From NCBI GenBank assembly GCA_964017065.1, contig OZ024790.1:11577429-11641428 (forward strand): a stretch of DNA of 64,000 nt, read 5' to 3'. The translations under genes were made by a program, and so were the position numbers. Every line of letters starts with the position of its first letter. Positions within the stretch are counted from its first letter, which is position 1. This document shows, piece by piece, positions 57,111-64,000 of this stretch. Origin of the DNA: Haliclona indistincta. Lineage: Eukaryota; Porifera; Demospongiae; Haplosclerida; Chalinidae. The notes below the pieces were generated by a model. It made no database searches. It saw nothing but the letters and a program-made list of their open reading frames with translations, and was not told the origin of the DNA.

Positions 57111-60100
57111 TCGATGAAATATGGGTTCTTGGACGTAATGATCTAGGAGGGTCTTTCATTTGGAAAACCATATCTCTCAGTTCTTGAACAGTCTTCTTAA
57201 AATTAAAGCTGCACAAGTAACAACAATAAAATAGCACAATTATAATGTAAAATCTAGGCTAGAAAGGTGGAGTGAAGATCAAGTATAATAGCTGTGTTAG
57301 TTGTTGACTCACTTGTGGCGTTTCACACAGCTGTCTATAGTGGAGGCACTGATGCCGTATCGAGTAAACTGTTGATAAAGACGATCAACCTGTCTCCTCC
57401 TCTCGTACCGTGCAGAGTGCTCAGCTATAGCGTCCTGTGAAAAGAAGCAGTGACACCACAGCAAGTGCAAGTCACATAATACAAGATGTACAACATAAAC
57501 TTTTAAAAGAAACATACAGTCTTACGCTTTTGACATTTCACAAGTTACAGCGGTTTCACTGCTTCTTGCAATCTAAAAGCGTCAACCGTAGAGCGTAAAC
57601 CGTGTTCAATCTGAATCACGCAATGTAATAAACCTTCCAAATAAGGCATGGATCATGCTTTACGCTTTTGTGACTGTAATAAAACCGCTGTAAAAGTTAT
57701 TATGAACCAAAAACCAGCAAATGTAGCACAGCAGCACAGAACACTTCTCACCATGTTGAGGAGCCTGTCATAACCATTCTGCTGATCAACAGGCACTGGA
57801 TCATGCTGTTCGGTTGCTTCTTTCTTCTTTGGTCTTCTTCGGTTTGCCAAAACAGTGACAAATTCTCGATTCAGTACATCGCTTGCATCTATATCTTCGT
57901 CAATGCCGTTTGGAAGATTAGGAAGTTCAGGTTCGCCCGAGTCAGCAACTACGGAGACACAAAGAAGGTGAGAATCTTCAAGATAATGTGCTAGAAACTC
58001 ACCTAGTTCACCTGATTGATATAAATGCTCGTATCTTCGTGCCTAAGAGGAACGACAAATAAAATTGACAACACTTTCAAGACGGTATTGAACACACCTT
58101 CAGTGTGTCTATCCATTTTCTGTGAATTTCTTGAGCCGCTCTTTCGGAGAGCAAGACCACATAGTCGTCATTTTGAGGCTCACCTAAGAGACAGCAACAA
58201 GCGTAATAATGACAAGCTGAAGTGCTAGTTGCAAAACATTGGGCAGAGCCTTACGTAAGACAGTCTATATAACCAATAGGTAGAATGGTGTATGTACACA
58301 TCCTTGAGTGTGTATGTGTGTGTGTGTGCGTGCATGTGTGTGTGCGTGTGTGTGAGGAGATACCTCCAAAAAGCAGATATTTTTCCACCGAGCCATATAG
58401 TCGCTGCAGTTGATCGCCTAGTGACACAGACAGTTTCAACTGGAGGTTGTCGTCAGGCATAAGGCGGGATCTGTCTTGAGTGCCCTTCTCTGACAAACCC
58501 GCTTTGTTGTCATCGAAATCAATCTGATCCTGAAGCATCTGAGCATACTCTGCATCCGAGTAACCAGCTTCTTCAATAAACGTCCGTTTTCGTTTAGATC
58601 TTTCAACTTCGCCGTCAACAGTCTGACCTTCTTCCGCAATGTCCTCTTCGCTGGAAAAAGATTGGTCCAAATCGATAAACTCGTCCCAGCTTGAGTCGGT
58701 GAGTGATTGCTGATCCTCGCTGCTGATTGAGCTCTCAGTGTCTGACTCCATTTGAATATGAAGCGCATGTTCGACTGCTCTTGTCAAGTTGTTGTTAGAG
58801 TGTTCGTAGATGAGTCTGAGGACGCCAGGTTTGGTGTGAGGAAAACAGTTAACTAAAAAGCTGAAATCGTCATCAGGATTAGATGTTACGACATCAGGGG
58901 ATATTGACTCCGACGAAGCAGACGGAAGCTCTATTTCTGATGTTGTTGGCGGGAGCAATGGTGAACTGGCTCTGACCTCACTGGGACCAACAGCAGGGTT
59001 GAGCAACCTCTCATGAGAGGTAGGGTCAAGGCCGGTTGGATTCATAATCAGCTCTGTCGTGAGCATCGTCTCGCTGTTGTCAATCGGCCAACAGTCCCAC
59101 GGAGGTTGACTAACTTCTTGTTTAGGTGTAATAAGGTTACCATCTGGGCTGAGCAGGCTGTCTTCTTCACGCTCAAAAATGAGCGTTGTCTCACTTGTCT
59201 TGTCTCCAGCAAAAGGCTCAAGGCGGCTGTCAGAAACAGTGCTGCCCATACCCACCTGCAGTTCAGCTGTGAAAACACCGCTATTGGTATTTGCTGCTTC
59301 AGTATAGAAGCCATCTTTTGGAGCAGGCTCAACAGGTGACGGCTGCTTCGGCACGCAGGGCAGGTGCTGCGGAGTGCCGATCGGAGCTACCTTAGCGCCT
59401 TCAGTCTCTTCTTCATTGATTGGAGTCCCTCCTAGCATACTCACACCGACATTGTCATCACAATTCTTTGCTCCACCCAAGAACGGGAAAGACCAGAGCT
59501 TGCTCATAGGGTCGCTGTTAGCCTGCGACTCACTCATAATATTATTACTAGCAAGAAAACTGCTCAATGTAGTACTCACAGAGGGCTCAGTCAATCGAGA
59601 ATTTCCATCAGCAGCACTGCTGGTGTATGGTAAGATCTCCGGTAAGTTTTCATCAACTATCGCGCTAGGAAAGACAAGAGTTGCAGGTGTGTCTGTGCTG
59701 TGTTGGGAATGCTTTGTCTCATCCTGGATTGGGCTTGGAGGCAGCAGACTAGGCGCGAAGAGCGAAGACAACTGCGGTGGAAGGAGTGGGTCAGGGGTCG
59801 GGTTCCACTGTTGTAATTGTTCCATCTGAATCGGTTGCCCCCACACATGGTCGTGCAACTGGTCCTGACGCTCACGATCTTTCTTCTCCCGTCGTTCTTT
59901 TTCCAGCTCCTCTCGCTCACGCATCAAGCGTTGCTGTCTCTTCTGCTCCTCCTGTTCACGTAGCTGCTGAAGCTGTCTAGCTCTCTCTTCCTGCTCACGA
60001 AGTTGTTGAAGTTCACGTTGCTCCTTCTCCAAACGTTTCTGCCTCCTTTGTTCCTCTTGCTCACGAAGCTGCTGTAACTGTCTTGCCCGTTCTTCCTGCT

Positions 60101-62828
60101 CACGAACAAGCTGTTGCTGCTTCTCCAGCTGTTGTTGCTTCTCCAGCTGTTGCTGCTTCTCCAGCTCCTGTTTTTCTTTCTCTTCTTGTTCTCGTAGTTG
60201 CCGCTCTTTCTGCAGTTGCAGCTGCTGCTGATGCAAATGTTCGAGTTGTTGTTGTACCTGATTTTGTCTCGTATGAAGTTGTTTATTTCCTGGTGTTATT
60301 TGTGGTTGGAAAGAAGTTTGTTGCGTGTGAAACTGCTGTGGTTGGGATTGGGAAGTATAGTGTCTGTGTGGTGGTTGTAAAGATGGCAGAGTGTTTGATT
60401 GAAAACGCTGTCGTCCTCCATTACGACCCGAAGACTGTGGTTGTCTGAAACAGAGTGCACGAGGGTAACTATGATCTCTTCTCTCTGACTCACCTGTTGT
60501 TGTGCCTCCTGTCTGCTTGCAAAACGGCCTCTACTGTCACGTTTCGCTCGTACTGGTCAACCATACGTAGCAGACGATCTCGTGAAATTCCGTGAATATT
60601 CATTCTAAAAGAACACTTACAATCAACCAGGACCACATGAACAGAAGGAGAGTGCAACTCTAATGCCTTCAGAATAAAAATTGATGACGTACTTCTGCTA
60701 TTATGAATAATATATTTTGCGTCACAGCAGCGAGCGATTGCGAGTTGTACGCTGTTTTCGGCGCTTTGAAGGGTCTTACTTTGTTTGTGTAGTATAAACT
60801 AGACACCAACAACTAGCCTTCTCAGTCCTTAAGCTCGAAGAATTCAGCTGCCAGCTTGTGACTTGTAGATCATACATGTACAGAAACATACGCCATGCAT
60901 AAATGAAGCACAGTAACTTCCAGATATTAAGCTGACTGCTGTGAAATTTAACTATACTCCGTTGGCACTCACGAACGATTGACAGTTACACGCTCGTTCT
61001 GTTCATACGCTCATGATTCAATATTATTTTTACATTCACACGCAATGGGTACCTTTCAAGTCTGTTTACATCAAACTTCCACGGAGTGTTGGGTTCTACG
61101 ATCTCTATATTGTAATGAAACTCCCTCGCCTGAAGGAATAAAAATCAAGAAAAACAAAAAATGCATAATTATCATGAACAACGTAAAGCACTGAAACTAC
61201 AAGTGCCGGAAATGAAACAGCTTGTGTACCACACTTGGTACTATAGCAAACAAAAATGAACAGCATTTCCTTTTTTCCACACAGATGTATAATTGTGCAT
61301 CTGGTTTGGCACAAGTACTTTAGCCAAACCATGTACTAAATTACAGGGGCAAACTCACCATAAGTGCGTATGGTTTCATCTGCCAAGCAGCACTGTTTGT
61401 ATTATCGATAATGACAGGGGATTTCCCATTAGCAATCGCCGTACGAGCTGTAAATATACAAAGATAAACAAGGATATACTGGAATTTCCATAGAATACCT
61501 TTATCCTGATTTTTCTGATGATATAAAGATAGTTTATCGGGCTCAAAGATGTATCGTCCCTTCACGACAAAGAAATCATCTGTGGAGCAAATGACACCAT
61601 TTCTTCCAACCATACTCCTGTACAAAGCAATATAGAATTGAAAAGCTCTTACACGAGCATTGGAAAGAAACTCTAAAGATATATGAACCTTGCTAGAGTT
61701 GATTTTCCACTTCCAGGAAGTCCTCGAAGAAGAATCAGTGTTTTCCTCTGAGCAGGACTTGGCGCCGCTCTTGGTTCAGCAGTTACCAACATCGGCTATA
61801 ACAATGAACGAGATAATAAAGCAAATCATCCAGTAAGCCCCCACTTGTGGACACCGCTAAATAAGGACTCCCATTTTACATACTGTAGATCGTACTATTT
61901 TCGTGGACATAAATATTGCGATTTTCGCGAATGATCTTGTACTCACGAAAATTGCTGTTGAGAAATTTTCAGAATACTTGGAGTTGGCTTTAGCTCTGCC
62001 GCTCAAAGACGAAAACTGTTTTTTCCTCCAATTCGTGAAATATCCAGGCCGCGAAAATTATACTACATGTTATCGATACTTAGTATGACAACCCTTGAAT
62101 TATAAACAGCTCTCTAATCAAGGGTGTCCAGATTAATTATAGGGGTTCCACTAGTATTTGTGAATAAGAAGTGATCAAATTTAATGTGTTAAGTTTGGCA
62201 CCAAAACCAACTGAAAACAATTAATATTGGAACACAAGAAACAGGTACAACCCACAGATATGTACTACTCGGCAACAAGCAGGCATACTCTGGCAGTGAA
62301 AACCAATCAACTCGGATGTTTTGATCCGGAATACAAAAGAATAGATTATCATGCAAGTGGTCAAGCTACCAAACATAGGGTACTACCCCCTTCTACAATT
62401 AGTTGGAACAAAAATGCTTCTGGGTGAATTGTAATTTTGTCCTAGCCGATCAATTCAAATCAAGATTGCTGTAGTGATGCTTGTTACCTGATACTGTGAC
62501 GGTACGAACTGCTGGTGGCGAGTCTGGTTGTTGCTTGCTGTGGTGGTAGAGGGGGAGGACTGCGACCTTAGAGGTGGGTAGTCAGGCGAGCTGGTCTGCC
62601 GTGCGAGATTCGGATCACCGTTCCCCGTTGTTTCCACGTACGCCATCGTCAGCAGCTCATCGACGGCGCGATCGACTACAGATCACGAGAGAGCTAGAGA
62701 AGTGAGTGGGTTTGTACAGTTGAGGTCATACCGTTGTTTTGACAGCTTTCTAGGACAGCTGCAATCACGTCTTTGCCCATAGCTGGAAACATGGCGTGAA
62801 GTTCAGAGATCTGTCCAGCCATCGCCAT
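55433..62828 (-). CDS. N4BP2: NEDD4-binding protein 2 homologue (CUE, P-loop kinase, coiled coil, DUF1771, Smr)
   Basis: Nineteen exons on the minus strand give about 1,317 residues. Exons 1-2 (62828-62732, 62675-62488) encode an N-terminal CUE domain (ISELHAMFPAMGKDV). Exons 3-6 (61795-61689, 61617-61499, 61447-61359, 61129-61053) encode the polynucleotide-kinase-like domain: LLRGLPGSGKSTLAR, ICSTDDFF, VIIDNTNSAAWQMKPY and VEPNTPWKFD. Exon 7 (60604-60494) has NIHGISRDRLL. The large exon 8 (60444-58364) is a Gln/Glu-rich coiled coil followed by a CUE-like FPHTKPGVLRLIY segment. Exons 9-14 link to DUF1771 in exons 15-16 (56331-56204 with YYAQQ, 56156-56088) and Smr in exons 17-19 (56032-55938 LDLHGLHVNEA; 55695-55596 ITGRGRHSKGNAKIKP; 55481-55433). 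Known relatives are cytoplasmic ATP-binding proteins that bind ubiquitin ligases or ubiquitin, with Smr-type nuclease activity. The order matches the family. Confidence 0.88.
55696..55882. repeat. Purine-rich tract, about 185 bp, between Smr exons of N4BP2
   Basis: Same position as the 420-bp tract in copy A and the 90-bp tract at 29716-29806. Confidence 0.93.
56593..56894 (-). mobile_element. tRNA-derived SINE in an N4BP2 intron
   Basis: On the minus strand, 56894-56822 is a tRNA-like head with an A box (GGTTCAACTGGTAGAG) and a B box (GGTTCGAATCC). Its anticodon loop CTTACAA points to a tRNA-Val(UAC) origin. A unique body follows, then a tail ending in the small hairpin CTGGCTTCGCCAG. The head lacks CCA and the body continues from it, so it is a SINE, not a tRNA gene. 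It is absent from the same intron of N4BP2 copy A. Confidence 0.85.
56931..57035 (-). mobile_element. 5'-truncated second copy of the same SINE
   Basis: It matches 56593-56705 almost exactly but has no tRNA head. It is separated from the full copy by a short (CA)n tract, and the main (CA)n microsatellite follows at 57037-57108. Confidence 0.85.
57037..57108. repeat. (CA)n microsatellite at an N4BP2 donor site
   Basis: As in copy A, the exon 57208-57109 ends CATCGAAG on the minus strand and the adjoining (GT)n supplies the donor dinucleotide. Confidence 0.93.
60605..61052. other. N4BP2: N4BP2 intron
   Basis: Intron between exons 6 and 7. No other feature recognised. Confidence 0.6.
61845..62155. 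repeat. Diverged MITE-like element in N4BP2 intron 2
   Basis: Begins TGTGGACACCGCTAAATAAGG and ends, inverted, AGTGGAACCCCTATAATTAA..GGACACCC. This resembles the element at 10577-10755. Inside are several TTTCGTG / CACGAAA motifs. Confidence 0.5.
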
Positions 62829-62988
62829 GTTAGCTATAAGCAATCGGGGACACACCGATCAGAGTCTGACAAAGCTGCTGGGAACGAGCGGGAAAGGATC
62901 GAGTGTTCACGCTTCATACGTGGGCGTGGTCGTACAATTACATCATTATCACGGAACGTCCCCATAAAAGAATTTCATACAAAAATAA

Positions 62989-64000
62989 CTATTCTTCTTT
63001 AAATTTTGGTGCAATGTCCATAGATAATTTTCCGAGGTCTCCCTCTCTGAATTTCACTAAAAAATATTTGGCGGCTCTCATATAGTCTGGCACTCCTCCT
63101 GTCAAGAGCAAAATATCAGAGAAATTTCAAATAATGAGCTCCCATAATAATGGGCAGTAATTTTCGTGAGGTGAAATTTTCGTTATTTTCAATCTACCAG
63201 TGTACTAGAACAAAATTTTTGTACATCGAAAATTTTAGTGATAGAATAGTTTGCGCTTGATGTCAACTTACAATGGAAACACTGCTTCAAGCCAGTAGCA
63301 CGTGATCAGGCTCGATGGGTACCAAAACCAAAGGGAGCTTTATCAGGGATTATGTCAAGAAAGAGGCAGGGCATCCAGGTGTGGTTTTCTTAGGCAACTG
63401 AGAACGAACATTTAACTCACAAAATTCTGTCTCACGTGTGCAAAACGAAAATTTAACCTCACGAAATAATTATACCATCAGTTATACGGTAGTGCGCCTA
63501 CAGCTAGTACACGTACCTTTTTGAAGAGCATTTAGTTTCTTTGCTACAGCTGTCATCACGGTGTCTATGTCATCACAAGGCTCAACCATATTGAACATAT
63601 CAACGTATCTAAAACAGATCAAGAACAGACAGTTACCATAGTTGTAATATCAAGGGTTTGAGACAAACAATGTCAAAACTGATTATTTTGAAAAACCTGC
63701 AACTTGATAATAGGCAGATGAGACTTGGGGCTCTCATCCGCCGAAACTTCTTTACACCTCAGTGTATAATTTGTACTAACAACAAACATTTTGGGGGAAA
63801 CCTTTCTGGTTAAAAATATGCAACTATAAATTCCCCATTGCTGCCCATCCAACTAGTTTTACAATTTGGAATCACCTGAATAGTTTCCACCTGTTCAACG
63901 TGTATAGTATATAGTCAGCTATGTCAAACTCTCCAATGTGCTGCCCTAGTAATATGCCTGCAGAAGAACAATGAAGAACATGAGAAACTGTTCAGCGAAA
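62989..64000 (-). CDS. MTG1: Mitochondrial ribosome-associated GTPase 1, C-terminal exons (gene runs off the window)
   Basis: Three exons are visible: 63957-63876 (LLGQHIGEFDIADYILYTLN), 63608-63517 (YVDMFNMVEPCDDIDTVMTA, VAKKLNALQK) and 63098-62989 (GGVPDYMRAAKYFLVKFREG, stop). They join in phase. The ADY-LYTLN segment, the acidic CDD-ID-V region and the AA-YFL-KFR-G-LG ending are characteristic of the helical C-terminal region of MTG1, a YlqF/RbgA-type circularly permuted GTPase that assists mitochondrial large-subunit assembly. The GTPase motifs themselves lie beyond position 64000. The stop codon is only about 160 bp from the N4BP2 start codon on the same strand. Confidence 0.85.

Overview
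The window is nuclear DNA from an animal. Genes are split into many short exons with GT..AG introns, the DNA is AT-rich with many microsatellites and foldback (inverted-repeat) elements, and the genes are metazoan: adhesion GPCR, receptor tyrosine kinase, Ig/FN3 receptors, N4BP2, MTG1. Compact introns and this receptor mix suggest an early-branching animal, most plausibly a demosponge; that is inference. All exon boundaries were read by eye from splice sites and reading frame, and none is confirmed by transcripts.

Left part (1-35 kb). Repeats fill 1-2.5 kb. On the minus strand follow a secreted/GPI-like protein with an NCQHF papain-like motif (2.6-3.4 kb) and a broken receptor tyrosine kinase (4.4-6.3 kb) whose catalytic exons are gone. 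On the plus strand are three related single-pass receptors (6.6-11.2, 21.0-25.5 and 26.1-29.0 kb). They have FN3 ectodomains, with Ig domains in the first two, and tails made of phase-2 microexons that each carry a tyrosine motif. Two pseudogene fragments of the family lie between them. A minus-strand FAD-dependent aldonolactone-oxidase-like gene (12.5-15.9 kb) sits inside the cluster, followed by a repeat-rich stretch with a near-perfect 292-bp hairpin (18.0-18.3 kb). After the third receptor come a two-exon fragment of N4BP2 and a transposon interrupted by a second, 1.75-kb foldback element (30.6-32.7 kb).

Right part (35-64 kb). A large CELSR/Flamingo-like adhesion GPCR runs on the plus strand from 35.0 to 47.6 kb: about eight cadherin repeats, EGF, LamG, laminin-EGF, a thrombospondin type-3-like repeat, HormR, GAIN/GPS and 7TM. 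Its last exon ends at a phase-2 donor and is followed by copies of the receptor-tail microexons, so a chimeric GPCR/receptor tail is possible. A tandem duplication with a unit of about 6.86 kb copied the 3' end of the GPCR, these tail exons and most of the facing minus-strand N4BP2 gene. The result is: intact GPCR, tail copy A, 5'-truncated N4BP2 copy A, truncated GPCR copy B, tail copy B, complete N4BP2 (55.4-62.8 kb). MTG1, a mitochondrial ribosome-associated GTPase, enters from the right edge on the minus strand.

The main interest is gene remodelling. A family of tyrosine-motif receptors has a modular tail that has been copied, together with an N4BP2 3' fragment, to the end of an adhesion GPCR, and a later tandem duplication produced further truncated and potentially chimeric genes.
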